The position numbers and the translations under genes were made by a program. 51,016 nucleotides of DNA, from NCBI GenBank assembly GCA_005116895.1, contig SWDO01000005.1, forward strand, positions 1 to 51,016. The letters are read 5' to 3'. The notes under the pieces were generated by a model. It had not been told where the DNA came from. It saw only the letters and a program-made list of their open reading frames with translations, and made no database searches. Source of the DNA: Nitrospira sp. (lineage in GTDB: Bacteria; Nitrospirota; Nitrospiria; Nitrospirales; Nitrospiraceae). Positions 33,901-42,919 of this stretch are shown one piece after another (positions within the stretch are counted from its first letter, which is position 1; each line of letters begins with the position of its first letter).

Positions 33901-36195
33901 CTAGACGACGTGCTCTTTATACGCTCGAAGCACTTCCAGTAATGTGGATTTCTTTACGGGCTTCGTGAGATGTGTGTTGCAGCCTGCTTCAAAGATGCGG
34001 GCCCCTTCTTCCTTGAGGGCCAATGCAGTGAGGGCGATAATCGGTGTGGGTGGAAGCGCATGATCCCGTTCCCACGAGCGGATGGCCCTTGTCGCGGCAT
34101 AGCCGTCCATGACGGGCATTTGCACATCCATCAAGACGACGTCGTAGTGAACGGACTTGAATTTGTCCAACGCGATGCCGCCATGTTCTGCCACGTCAAG
34201 GAAGTAGTCGGTCGGCGTCAGATATGCTCGTACGAGCAATTGATTGTCAGGGGAATCTTCAACTAACAATACGCGTAAGGGCCTTGTCGAAGCAGTCGAC
34301 GGTGGCGTTGTGACTACCACACCTGTTGGTTGTCCTCCTTTTGTCCTGCCGATGGCGATCTCGATAGTTTGTGCGAGATCGGACCGTCGGATCGGTTTAA
34401 TCAGATACCCGCCGAGACCGAGGTCATAGGTCCGTGCGATATCGTCTGCCCAATGATCAGAAGTTAGCATGATGATGGTTGGGCAACTCCTGTTGAGCAG
34501 GAACTTCAACCGTTCTACCACTTGAAAGCCGTTCATCTCAGGCATGCGGCAGTCGAGGAGCACGAGTTCGTACGCCTGCTCTCGGTCGGATGCCTGGCGC
34601 AGTTCGTCCAATGCCGTTATCCCGTCGCTCGCCTCCGTCACCTGAGCCCCCCAGGCACTCAGTAGTTCACGGAGGATAAGGCGGTTGGTGGGATGATCGT
34701 CCACGACCAGAACTCTGATTCCTTCAAGGTTGATCAGCGTTGCGGATTGCTGATGGTGCGGTTCTGTTTGAGCCTGAAGTAGGAGAGAGCAGTGGAAGGT
34801 GCTTCCTGTTCCCACAATACTTTCCGCCCAGATCCGTCCATTCATATGTTCGGCAAGGCGTTTAGTGATCGCGAGGCCGAGTCCGGTCCCTCCGTACTGC
34901 CTGGTTGTTGACGCATGGGCCTGCGTAAAATTGTCGAAGATCGAGACGAGTTTGTCGGAGGGGATCCCGATTCCGGTATCGGTTATAGAAAATCGAACAG
35001 CACCGGCGATATTCTTATCGGAGTCGTTGGTAACACGAACGATCACCGAACCTTTCTCTGTGAATTTGATGGCATTGCCGATGAGATTGATCAATATCTG
35101 CGTGAGCCGCGTTGGGTCACCGACTAACTGACACGGCATGTTCCGATCCACATGGCAGGCAAGCTCTAGCTCCTTCTCGTTGGCTCGCATCGCCAGTATA
35201 TCGATGGCCTTATCGATAACTTCATTCAGGTCGAATGCGATGGATTCCAACTCCAAACGACCGGCTTCGACTTTCGAGAGGTCCAAAATACCATTGATCA
35301 GATTCAAGAGTGTGCCACCCGCACGTCGGAAGATCCGTAGATACTTTCGTTGGTCTGGTGTGAGCGGAGTATCCCAGAGGAGATCGGCCATGCCGACGAT
35401 AGCATTCATGGGAGTTCGGATCTCATGACTCATGCTGGCTAGGAATTCACTCTTGGCGCGGTTGGCCACTTCGGCGGCTTCCTTGGCGACACGGAGGGCT
35501 TGTTCCACTTCACGCCGTTCAGCCGCTTCTAAGGCAAGGGATGTCATGGTTGCGAGTAGGCTGATGAGGTCTTCTTCATGCCGAGTCCATCGCCGAGGTG
35601 TGCCGATGGACTCGGCACAGAGTGCTCCCACGAGCTTTCCGTTCTGCCTGATCGGCACACTCAGCATGGCATTGATACGGAAGGCGGACAGGTACCACGG
35701 TGCCAGTTCCTTGAAACGTGGATTTCTGGAAACATCGTGAATTGCGATGGTACGATGTGTGCGCGTCAGCGATCGAAGATGGGCAGGCCAGTCCGAGAGC
35801 CGAAACACGAAGGAAGGGTTGGAATGGTGTCGTCCGGATGTGCACGCGTCGATCAGCTCGATGGCAGCGCGCTCTTTAGTAAGCAGCCAGAGGCTGGCGC
35901 GTTTGACATGCAGCATGTTGCAGCAGGCCTCTGAGAGAGCGAAAAAGACACGGGAAATGTCGCCGCTGTGCAAGGCCTCACTTTGAGCCAGTTTGTGGAG
36001 TGCTCCTTGATATTGCTTGAGCCGTGTGGCCGCACTCTGCTCGAATAAGGGTAGTGTTCGTTCGGAGGGTTTCCGTTCTGGGGAAGTGGGTCGTCTAGTC
36101 GTAGAGCGGGAATGCCGAACAGATCTCATGGTTGCGGGACTCGCTTTTTGATGTCGTTCCCGTGGATGGCGTGACATGGGGGTGTGAATGCCCAC
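33901..36195 (-). CDS. Hybrid sensor histidine kinase (GAF-HisKA-HATPase-REC-REC)
   Basis: 764 residues if GTG 36195 is used. A basic, disordered N-terminus, then GAF (about 75-225), coiled linker, HisKA with H257 ([11 protein letters not shown]), HATPase_c (355-470, [13 protein letters not shown]), and two receivers: REC1 with Asp548 ([11 protein letters not shown]) and REC2 with Asp690 ([13 protein letters not shown]). No membrane segments, so it senses something in the cytoplasm. Other starts are ATG 36177 and 36129; none has a good RBS. It sits between a GGDEF response regulator and the Hpt gene in one minus-strand operon. Confidence 0.92.
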   Translation of the reverse strand: MGIHTPMSRHPRERHQKASPATMRSVRHSRSTTRRPTSPERKPSERTLPLFEQSAATRLKQYQGALHKLAQSEALHSGDISRVFFALSEACCNMLHVKRASLWLLTKERAAIELIDACTSGRHHSNPSFVFRLSDWPAHLRSLTRTHRTIAIHDVSRNPRFKELAPWYLSAFRINAMLSVPIRQNGKLVGALCAESIGTPRRWTRHEEDLISLLATMTSLALEAAERREVEQALRVAKEAAEVANRAKSEFLASMSHEIRTPMNAIVGMADLLWDTPLTPDQRKYLRIFRRAGGTLLNLINGILDLSKVEAGRLELESIAFDLNEVIDKAIDILAMRANEKELELACHVDRNMPCQLVGDPTRLTQILINLIGNAIKFTEKGSVIVRVTNDSDKNIAGAVRFSITDTGIGIPSDKLVSIFDNFTQAHASTTRQYGGTGLGLAITKRLAEHMNGRIWAESIVGTGSTFHCSLLLQAQTEPHHQQSATLINLEGIRVLVVDDHPTNRLILRELLSAWGAQVTEASDGITALDELRQASDREQAYELVLLDCRMPEMNGFQVVERLKFLLNRSCPTIIMLTSDHWADDIARTYDLGLGGYLIKPIRRSDLAQTIEIAIGRTKGGQPTGVVVTTPPSTASTRPLRVLLVEDSPDNQLLVRAYLTPTDYFLDVAEHGGIALDKFKSVHYDVVLMDVQMPVMDGYAATRAIRSWERDHALPPTPIIALTALALKEEGARIFEAGCNTHLTKPVKKSTLLEVLRAYKEHVV

Positions 36196-36213
36196 GAATA
36201 GTTGGGCCGATCT

Positions 36214-37218
36214 CTAGTCGTCGTGTGACTCTTGGACCAGCGACAGAATACTGGCCGATTTGGTCCGATTGCGTCCCTCTTGTTTTGCTTGATAGAGGGC
36301 CTGATCTGCGGCCCTGATGAGATCGGTAGGAGAAGAGTGTCTGTTCGGAACTATGCAGGCATATCCGACGCTGATCGTCACGAGTTCCCCATCTGCGTGC
36401 TTCATGCCTAGGGATTCAACCCGTCGACGCAGGCTTTCCGCGACCTGTGCCGTGCCATCGATCCCTGTGCCAGGCAGGACTGTCACAAACTCATCGCCGC
36501 CATAGCGGGCAACCAAATCGCCAGGCCGATTCACAGAGCTCGAAATTGCCGCCGCAACCTGTTTGAGACATTCATCGCCGGCTGTGTGGCCCTTGGTGTC
36601 GTTATAAGTTTTAAATCGGTCGATATCGAACATGATCAGCGACACCGCAGTCGACTCGCGTGCCCCTCTCCTCCATTCCTGATCCAGGAAGTCATCGAAC
36701 TGGCGTCGGTTGGTGATACCCGTCAATCCGTCCAAGCAGGAGAGACGGAGCAACATCTGATTGGCTTCTTGGAGTTGCCGCATGACCTCGAGAAGTTCCT
36801 GCTCACGCGCGCGGCGGCGGTCGATTTCGTGGACAAGCCGGAGCACCGACCGTACTCTAGTCAGGAGCTCGACCTTGTTGACCGGTTTGGCGACGTAATC
36901 CATGGCTCCGGCGGCAAACGCGAGTTGAAGATCGACCGGATCGGTCTTGACGGTGACCATGATAATCGGAGTGTCTCGGAACCGGTCGGCGGCTTTGATC
37001 TGGCGACAGGCTTCGATGCCGTTCATCTGCGGCATCAAAATATCCATGAGGATCAGATCGACTTGCCCGCCGCTGTGCTTACCTCCGTCCAGGCCGAGAT
37101 GCTTAAACGCGGCGGCGGCGGAATCCGCTGTCAGAATGTTTTCGTAGCCGGCAGCCGACAAAATGGCCTGCAACAGGAGTCGATCATCTGCGGAATCGTC
37201 GACGATGAGAATGCTCAT
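36214..37218 (-). CDS. Response regulator with GGDEF domain (diguanylate cyclase)
   Basis: 334 residues. Receiver: [27 protein letters not shown] with phospho-Asp near 58. A coiled linker (132-160) leads to a GGDEF domain (165-325) with the active site [13 protein letters not shown] and the SVGYACIV tail. Should make c-di-GMP when phosphorylated. An I-site (RxxD) is not obvious. The start is ATG 37218. It lies 18 bases before the hybrid kinase, so the kinase and Hpt may feed this regulator. Confidence 0.93.
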   Translation of the reverse strand: MSILIVDDSADDRLLLQAILSAAGYENILTADSAAAAFKHLGLDGGKHSGGQVDLILMDILMPQMNGIEACRQIKAADRFRDTPIIMVTVKTDPVDLQLAFAAGAMDYVAKPVNKVELLTRVRSVLRLVHEIDRRRAREQELLEVMRQLQEANQMLLRLSCLDGLTGITNRRQFDDFLDQEWRRGARESTAVSLIMFDIDRFKTYNDTKGHTAGDECLKQVAAAISSSVNRPGDLVARYGGDEFVTVLPGTGIDGTAQVAESLRRRVESLGMKHADGELVTISVGYACIVPNRHSSPTDLIRAADQALYQAKQEGRNRTKSASILSLVQESHDD

Positions 37219-37263
37219 AAGTTCACACAGTCTTGTGGCGAGAAGCTTTCAAAAGCGTAACAG

Positions 37264-37902
37264 CTAGTCTTGATAAACTCCAGGATAAAGCTTTTTGAGG
37301 CAGGGTTGACAGAGTCCGTGGCTAAACTCCGCTTCGGAATGTTCGCCAATATATTCTTCGAGTTGTTGCCAGAATCCACCATCATTACGGATGCTTTTGC
37401 AGGAGGCACAGATCGGAATGAGCCCGCGAAGTACTTTGACTTCGCGAAGGGCGCGTTGGAGTTCCTCATTGCTGAGGCTAAGCTCCACCTCCCGTTTCTT
37501 GCGGCAATCCATCTCGTGCTTCAAGGTAAGCGCCGAGGACACGCGGGCAAGCAACTCCACTCCGTTCACGGGTTTATTGATGTAATCCATTGCGCCGGCA
37601 GAGAATGCTTCCTTGAGGCTATTGAGGTCATTCTTCGCGGTCACCATGATGATTGGAATGTCTCGAAGATGTTCCTGCTGTTTGATATGTCGGCAAGCTC
37701 CCACGCCATCGATGTCGGGCATGAGGACATCCATCAGAATCAAGTCGATCTTAACTGATGTTGGTGGGCCATCAAGGTTTAAGGCGGTAAACGCTGTCCG
37801 GGCCGAATCAACTGTGACAATCTCATCATGACCGGCCTTTGTCAGGATAGACCGCAGTAAGAGATGCTGATCGGGAGAGTCATCGACTATGAGGATTGCC
37901 AT
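37264..37902 (-). CDS. Receiver-domain response regulator with Cys4 tail
   Basis: 212 residues. Receiver with ILIVDDSPDQ, LILMDVLMPDIDG and MVTAKNDLN; a coiled coil (130-160) then ICASCKSIRNDGGFW and a final LCQPCLKKLYP, suggesting one zinc ion bound by two CxxC pairs. Sister of the regulator at 29629, but this copy keeps the tail pattern more faithfully. It leads the minus-strand unit RR - RR-GGDEF - kinase - Hpt. Confidence 0.88.
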   Translation of the reverse strand: MAILIVDDSPDQHLLLRSILTKAGHDEIVTVDSARTAFTALNLDGPPTSVKIDLILMDVLMPDIDGVGACRHIKQQEHLRDIPIIMVTAKNDLNSLKEAFSAGAMDYINKPVNGVELLARVSSALTLKHEMDCRKKREVELSLSNEELQRALREVKVLRGLIPICASCKSIRNDGGFWQQLEEYIGEHSEAEFSHGLCQPCLKKLYPGVYQD

Positions 37903-37985
37903 ACCACTACTTAACGGCTAAGAGTAGACGAAACTAAAGCCATCCATCGAATAGGATTCAGTATAGCAAACGATGCTAGAGACGA

Positions 37986-38432
37986 TCAGGAGAGCTTGCT
38001 TTTGACCAGGTCGCTGATTTGCTTGCCGTCGACGGACTGCTCGGCGAGGCGGGCCATCACAGCCTTCATGACGACTCCAATATCTTTCTGGGTGCGGGAG
38101 CCGGTCTCTGCAATGACCGCTACGACAATGGCCTCGATCTCTTGAGGGCAGAGCGGTTTGGGGAGGTAGGACTCGATAATTTCAATTTCCTTTCGTTCCT
38201 TAGCAGCCAGTTCCGTCCGTTGAGCTTTTTCAAATTGTTCGACGGATTCCCGGCGCTGCTTGACGAGAGTTGTCATCACGCGGCTCATTTCAGCATCATC
38301 AAGGTCCCGCTTCAACTCGAATTCTTTGTTCAGGACGGCGGCTTTAACCATACGGATGACATCCATGCGAAGTTGATCCCGTGATTTCATCGCCTGCTTA
38401 AGGTCTTCGGTCAAGCGATCGGACAGTGACAT
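37986..38432 (-). CDS. GatB/YqeY-domain protein
   Basis: 148 residues, starting MSLSDRLTEDLKQAMKSRD and matching the YqeY family throughout: LRMDVIRMVKAAVLNKEFE, RVMTTLVKQRRESVEQFEKA, YLPKPLCPQEIEAIV and IGVVMKAVM-ARLAEQSVDGKQIS. The fold is shared with the tRNA-binding tail of GatB, and it may act in amidation of tRNA, though in vivo function is unproven. ATG 38432 is preferred to 38444 because it matches the usual family start. Confidence 0.9.
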   Translation of the reverse strand: MSLSDRLTEDLKQAMKSRDQLRMDVIRMVKAAVLNKEFELKRDLDDAEMSRVMTTLVKQRRESVEQFEKAQRTELAAKERKEIEIIESYLPKPLCPQEIEAIVVAVIAETGSRTQKDIGVVMKAVMARLAEQSVDGKQISDLVKSKLS

Positions 38433-38588
38433 GGGAGGCCTCATGGATTAGTGGTTGAGATGAATTCGAAAGCATACCCTCTTGGTTTCAGTGAGTCAAC
38501 GAGATGAGTGCAGAATGGTATTCATACATAGGGATGGTATGATACGGGTAGAAATTGTATGGCTCTCATGACGAAGAGGAGGATGGGT

Positions 38589-38810
38589 ATGTCGGAGAAA
38601 GCGACATGGAGGATAGGATTCAAGAATGGGTTGAGCGTGGCTGGCATGGGGGTAGTGCTGTTGGTGATGGGGGGATGTGCCGGTGAAGCGCCGAAGCCTG
38701 CGCCAACGATGACGCAGGACCAGGTTCGAAGCAATGCTGACAAAGCGTTTGAAAAGCTGAAGCAAGAGGAAAAGAATCGTGCTATCGACTCCGGAGTAGG
38801 TCCTTACTAA
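38589..38810 (+). CDS. Small probable lipoprotein
   Basis: 73 residues: MSEKATWRIGFKNGLSVAG, a hydrophobic segment VVLLVMGGC that fits an imperfect lipobox, then a short charged tail (TMTQDQVRSNADKAFEKLKQEEKN). The ATG at 38589 follows an AGGAGG by 8 bases; upstream ATGs at 38559, 38568 and 38583 are less well placed. Its TAA stop (38808-38810) is the first TAA of the large inverted repeat that follows. Confidence 0.6.
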   Translation: MSEKATWRIGFKNGLSVAGMGVVLLVMGGCAGEAPKPAPTMTQDQVRSNADKAFEKLKQEEKNRAIDSGVGPY

Positions 38811-38908
38811 GGAAGGTCTGATTAATTCGACTTTTCAAGCAGAAATCATTCAGATCTCCAGTGTTTTAAGATCTGGTTATCTGGAAAACCGAATTAATCA
38901 GACCTTCC
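38811..38908. mobile_element. 98-bp MITE-like inverted-repeat element between convergent stops
   Basis: Perfect 19-bp arms: 38811-38829 (GGAAGGTCTGATTAATTCG) and its inverse at 38890-38908. The TAA/TTA on each side extends the match to 22 bp. A second dyad CAGATCT/AGATCTG sits inside (38851-38857, 38869-38875). Flanks are CTAA (38807-38810) and TTAA (38909-38912), both of the YTAR type used by IS5-like transposons, whose ends also begin GGAAGG. No coding capacity. It could equally serve as a bidirectional terminator. Confidence 0.6.
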
Positions 38909-40312
38909 TTAATTAAGATTGATCGCCCGGCGGGACAGTTGTCGCAAGGGTTTCAACAGCGGCAGTTCCCAGAGCAATCGATGGTGAGCACGCTGCTCCA
39001 CTTGGCGAGGTTCGTGAAACGTTCGGAGTAGTGTCGCTGAGACGATCAATCGCAATAGGCCCGAGAGAAAGAAAATAAACGGGAGGTTGGAGACGGGCTC
39101 CAGTATCAAGTTCCAAGCCTGCAGCCTGTCCGGTAGCGTGTCGATCAGTACGCATCCGATCACGGTTCCCATTGCCCACCCAATACCATTCACGATGCTT
39201 GAAATGGCAACAGCTTTCCCGCGATCCGTAGGCTGCACCACGTCGAAGACGTAGTTATTCAGTCCAAGCCCAAGTCCCGCCCAAACCACGCCTCCGAAGA
39301 AATTGACGGTGACAAGAAACGGCCATGCTGTCCCGAACAGATACAACATCGGTAGGATTGCTACGAGTAGCCCAGTGAAGGTGAGCAACGCCTTATTCCC
39401 AAAGCGATCGCCGAACTGTCCCCAGGCTGGCAGGGTCAGAAATTGGCCGATGATGCCGGCAGCCAGCCAGGTTCCATATTGCCAATGTGCGAGATGCAGG
39501 TCCTGAAGTAGGTAGATGACGAAGAATGGACCAGCAATCAACACAGCCGAGTGCATGAGACCTGAAAACATCAGGAAGTGGCGAAAATTTTCAGACATGC
39601 CAGTACGGAGAAAGACCAGAAATCCAGTTGGATTGCTGCTCGGCTCATGCGATGGTAAGCCGCGTACCTTCAGTAGTAAGAGAGCTGACGTGCTCCGGCA
39701 GAGCCCAGCCGTGAGGAACATCACGGCAAAGCCGACCCAAAGGAGTTGCTGTTGCTCGAAGAAACTCAACAGCGTTCCAGCCAGACAGAGTGCGAGAAAA
39801 CTGGTCATTGCAATGGTGCGTGATCGTCTGGCGAAGTAAGTGCCCCGTTCGTTAGGCTCAAGCAAGTCAGTGATGAGACTATTCCATGCGGGAGAGGTGA
39901 AATGAGTAAAGGTGAAATACACGGCAACGGCTGCGATGAGCAGCCATGGCCCTTGATCAGGCCAGAGCAAGGGTAGTGCGAGAATGGGGATCCAGGCGAG
40001 GGATTGTCCGATGATGCCCCAGAAGACTTGAGAGGCCGGGCTGGGGAACCAGTGGGCGACTTTGACGGAAACCAACTGCGCCCATGTGCCTAAGAGCTGA
40101 GGACTAGCCGAGAGAATACTCAATTGGAACGGTGTTGCGTGCAAGAGTAGGGCAAAGGCCGAGAGATACTGCTCGCCTCCGCCTTGGGCAATAGCCTGGA
40201 ACAGTCCATCATGAATACCAAAACGACGACCGGATTCGTGTGGCCTGATGGGAGCGGGATCGTTGTCAGGAGTATGTCCAGTTGGATGTGGTGATGCTGG
40301 TTGGGCGGTCAT
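38909..40312 (-). CDS. Major facilitator superfamily transporter
   Basis: 467 residues with about 12 helices between 45 and 440. GDRFGNKALLTFTGLLV, in the middle, is the MFS loop 8-9 motif and TDLLEPNERGTYFARRS lies between helices 4 and 5. N-terminal 35 residues are hydrophilic (Pro/His-rich). Related proteins are often annotated as MFS exporters of unknown substrate. Its stop TAA is the complement of 38909-38911, abutting the MITE-like element. Clear ATG at 40312. Confidence 0.88.
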   Translation of the reverse strand: MTAQPASPHPTGHTPDNDPAPIRPHESGRRFGIHDGLFQAIAQGGGEQYLSAFALLLHATPFQLSILSASPQLLGTWAQLVSVKVAHWFPSPASQVFWGIIGQSLAWIPILALPLLWPDQGPWLLIAAVAVYFTFTHFTSPAWNSLITDLLEPNERGTYFARRSRTIAMTSFLALCLAGTLLSFFEQQQLLWVGFAVMFLTAGLCRSTSALLLLKVRGLPSHEPSSNPTGFLVFLRTGMSENFRHFLMFSGLMHSAVLIAGPFFVIYLLQDLHLAHWQYGTWLAAGIIGQFLTLPAWGQFGDRFGNKALLTFTGLLVAILPMLYLFGTAWPFLVTVNFFGGVVWAGLGLGLNNYVFDVVQPTDRGKAVAISSIVNGIGWAMGTVIGCVLIDTLPDRLQAWNLILEPVSNLPFIFFLSGLLRLIVSATLLRTFHEPRQVEQRAHHRLLWELPLLKPLRQLSRRAINLN

Positions 40313-40395
40313 AATCAGAGAACCAAGAGCACTCTACCATAGACTCGACATGGTACAAGGATTCATCGGATGATGGCCGGCAGTCATTGTCTCCT

Positions 40396-41070
40396 ATGAT
40401 GTTCCTCAGTACGATAAATTCTATGGCTCAGGATGCTTCGACAACGAGACTGCCACGAGGTTGGTTTGCCGTTGGCGTGGTTTGCGTCGCCTTGCTCCAT
40501 GAGCAGGTAGGGATTGCCAAAGATCTCCTGCCTCCCAAAGCGCAAGAGTCCACGGAGATTGGATCGACCCAAAGCCCCTCCTTCGACCATCAGGAAAAAG
40601 ACATTCCGCAGTCGCTTTTTACTTGGATCAAGATGGCGAAAGGGTTTGAAATAGAATGGGATACGTTTGGACGTAAAGGGTGGTATACCCAGGATCCGCG
40701 GCTGAAACCGATCGGGCCGGGGTCTACATTCACGCCGGAGATTCCAGCAATTTATATTGTTTTTGAAGTAGCCCCCTTGGAGGATCCGGCACAATTTGCA
40801 GTGCAATGGCAGTTGGAGAAACCGAGCGTCCAGTTGAATGAGAAGCCGTTAGGGAACGATGTATTGGAGGTGTCAGGACACGAACGATATGGGTACCTTG
40901 AGTTGAAACGGTCAGGCGAGAAATGGCCGGTGGGCAATTATCTGGCGAAGATTTATATTGCGCCGATAGGCCAACAACCGTTTCACGCCGTAAACCACGT
41001 CGGCGTGATGCGTTTTACCATTGCAGATACTGTTCCTGCCTGGTCTCCTGAACAGAAGTCGGTCAGGTAG
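40396..41070 (+). CDS. Hypothetical secreted/periplasmic protein
   Basis: About 224 residues. Hydrophobic segment RGWFAVGVVCVALLHEQVGIA (about 22-40) looks like a signal sequence. The rest is beta-rich: WIKMAKGFEIEWDTFGRKG, FTPEIPAIYIVFEVAPLED, WPVGNYLAKIYIAP. No known domain. Start is uncertain (ATG 40396, 40399 or 40423, or TTG 40387; none has a good RBS). Followed 21 bases later by a 95-residue unknown, likely in one unit. Confidence 0.55.
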   Translation: MMFLSTINSMAQDASTTRLPRGWFAVGVVCVALLHEQVGIAKDLLPPKAQESTEIGSTQSPSFDHQEKDIPQSLFTWIKMAKGFEIEWDTFGRKGWYTQDPRLKPIGPGSTFTPEIPAIYIVFEVAPLEDPAQFAVQWQLEKPSVQLNEKPLGNDVLEVSGHERYGYLELKRSGEKWPVGNYLAKIYIAPIGQQPFHAVNHVGVMRFTIADTVPAWSPEQKSVR

Positions 41071-41091
41071 ATTCCTGGCGAAAGGATACTC

Positions 41092-41379
41092 ATGGGAGAG
41101 CGTGTGAAGGTCACAGATCCGGACAAACTAGCCTTGCTCTATGAACGGTTTCGGGATGTGTGTTTGGTTGAAAAAGAAGTGTGGAAAGAAATCTTTATGC
41201 CACGGGAGGTGACACGGGGGCCGGTCAGAACGAACATTCAGGACCGGTATGAAGTTGAGATTAACGACCCCGACATTGAGCATACCATCGAGGCCAACAT
41301 CTCACGGGGGAGTACGATCTTGGGCGCGGCCATTGATGAGTACCGCGCCCACATCGTGTTTTTCAGGAAACAGGATTAA
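41092..41379 (+). CDS. Hypothetical protein, 95 residues
   Basis: Hydrophilic protein, MGERVKVTDPDKLALLYERF, with EVEINDPDIEHTIEANISRGS and a C-terminal IVFFRKQD. No domain recognised. Good RBS (GAAAGGA). Its stop codon TAA overlaps the htpX stop by 4 bases. Confidence 0.6.
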   Translation: MGERVKVTDPDKLALLYERFRDVCLVEKEVWKEIFMPREVTRGPVRTNIQDRYEVEINDPDIEHTIEANISRGSTILGAAIDEYRAHIVFFRKQD

Positions 41380-42263
41380 AGCCGCTCCAACGCCGCGATC
41401 CGTACCTCAAGCGGGGGGTGCGTTGAGAATAAGCTCATGAACCCACCGGCGTTGCCGGAGATCTTCATCGTTGCGAGTGCGTCTTGCGTAGAGTATTGGA
41501 ATTGAGCACGATTCACCCATCGATCAATCGCTCTGAGCGCACCGATCATTGAGTCTTTCCCATACACCTTGGCAGCAAACGCATCGGCTCCAAATTCTCG
41601 ACGACGTGAAAACCAACTGATAACGACGGAGGCCAGGATGCTGACGATGATCTGTAGTACCAGTGACAGACCGAAACCTAAGGCTGCCTGATCCCGCTCC
41701 TCGAAGAAACGCCGTACCCACATGGCGATGTAATACACAAAGGTGTTCATCAGCCCGGCTAGCACAGTCGTAGCGAACATGTCGCCGTTATAGACGTGGC
41801 CCATTTCATGAGCCAGAACAGCCTTCACCTCATCTTCCTTGAGGTTCTCCAGTAATCCGGTTGACACGGCCACCATCGAGTTGTTCTTGCTTGGTCCCGT
41901 TGCGAAAGCATTGGGATCGGGAGAATTGTAGACCCATACCTCGGGCATGGTGATATTCAACCGTTGGGCGATTTCCCGCACGGAACCATACACAACCTGT
42001 TCCGCGTGAGAACGAGGCTGGGTGATCTGCTGGCAGTCGAGCATAGCGCGCGCCATTTGCTTTGAGAATGCCAAACTGATGAATGCCCCGCCGAACCCGA
42101 ACATGGCAGCCCATACCAACGATGTTAGGTCGACAGAACCGCGGACATCGATTCCGAACATCGGTAAGATCACGTTGATCACAATGGGGATGGTGATCGA
42201 CAGCGTCACCATGATGAGAATATTTGCGATCAGCAGCAGACCTACGCCTTTAAGCCACTTCAT
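41376..42263 (-). CDS. htpX: HtpX membrane metalloprotease
   Basis: 295 residues. Membrane helices at about 5-35, 50-66, 170-195 and 200-225. The M48 zinc motif HEMGH is at 152-156 (AVLAHEMGHVYNGD), with a downstream ExxA-type ligand near SRRREFGADAFA. HtpX degrades misfolded membrane proteins with FtsH; it is often heat- or envelope-stress-induced. ATG 42263 is supported by AAGGAGG 7 bases upstream. Convergent with the 95-residue gene. Confidence 0.95.
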   Translation of the reverse strand: MKWLKGVGLLLIANILIMVTLSITIPIVINVILPMFGIDVRGSVDLTSLVWAAMFGFGGAFISLAFSKQMARAMLDCQQITQPRSHAEQVVYGSVREIAQRLNITMPEVWVYNSPDPNAFATGPSKNNSMVAVSTGLLENLKEDEVKAVLAHEMGHVYNGDMFATTVLAGLMNTFVYYIAMWVRRFFEERDQAALGFGLSLVLQIIVSILASVVISWFSRRREFGADAFAAKVYGKDSMIGALRAIDRWVNRAQFQYSTQDALATMKISGNAGGFMSLFSTHPPLEVRIAALERL

Positions 42264-42481
42264 TGTGAGCCTCCTTGGACACAAACGGTCGCCTCATGTG
42301 AGGCAACGAGCTGAACTCTTATGATTATACACAAATCCGTTGCCTGCGATACACTGTCATTCATAGTGGGTATAGGGTTATGAGTAAGACCTCATTGTTC
42401 AAAGTCAAGGTGTGTGAGGCCTCTGAACGTACGAGGATAACGTTGACCGTCTCACGACGTTCCTGTTAGAAAGCCATTATC

Positions 42482-42919
42482 ATGAGGGTTGATGCAAAAT
42501 GCTTCCGGACATTGATGATAGGGAGTTGGTTGACAATAGTGCCTACGTCGGTTGTACGAGCTGCAGATACTTTCGTGACAGGCCCGCCGATTGTTGTCTC
42601 CATTTCTCCTGATGGAGTTCAACGGGCTACCGTTATTCTCGACAGCTATTCCTACTCACCGAACCATCTGATCGTGGAGAGCGGAAAGCCAGTTGAGTTG
42701 ACCCTAATGAGTCGTACGACATTCATACCCCATAACTTTGTCATGCAAGAGCTCTCGGTCGGCCTTTCGATCGAGCAGGACGTTGGCGCAGGGAAAACGG
42801 TCATAGCAAAACTCGTTCCCACTCACCCTGGGCTTTTTCCGTTCTTTTGTGATAAACGACTGTGGCCTATGCCCAGTCATCGAGATAAGGGAATGGAAGG
42901 ATTATTGGAAGTCAGGTAA
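42482..42919 (+). CDS. Secreted cupredoxin-like copper protein
   Basis: 145 residues with a signal peptide (residues 8-27). The beta-sandwich region runs VRSATVILDSYSYSPNHLIVESG style (landmark: SYSPNHLIVESGKP). Ligands are visible at His84 (FIPHNFVM), Cys123 (FFCDKR), His133 (SHRDKGM) and Met138. This is a type-1 copper set, but the Cys-His spacing (9 residues) is longer than in plastocyanin. Role likely electron transfer or copper handling in the periplasm. Its stop overlaps the next gene's ATG (TAATG). Confidence 0.8.
   Translation: MRVDAKCFRTLMIGSWLTIVPTSVVRAADTFVTGPPIVVSISPDGVQRATVILDSYSYSPNHLIVESGKPVELTLMSRTTFIPHNFVMQELSVGLSIEQDVGAGKTVIAKLVPTHPGLFPFFCDKRLWPMPSHRDKGMEGLLEVR

Noticed and set aside
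38811..38908. Intrinsic terminator only
   Set aside because: Arms of 19 bp separated by 60 bases, with no T-tract, do not look like a simple terminator, so the MITE reading is preferred though a terminator role is possible.
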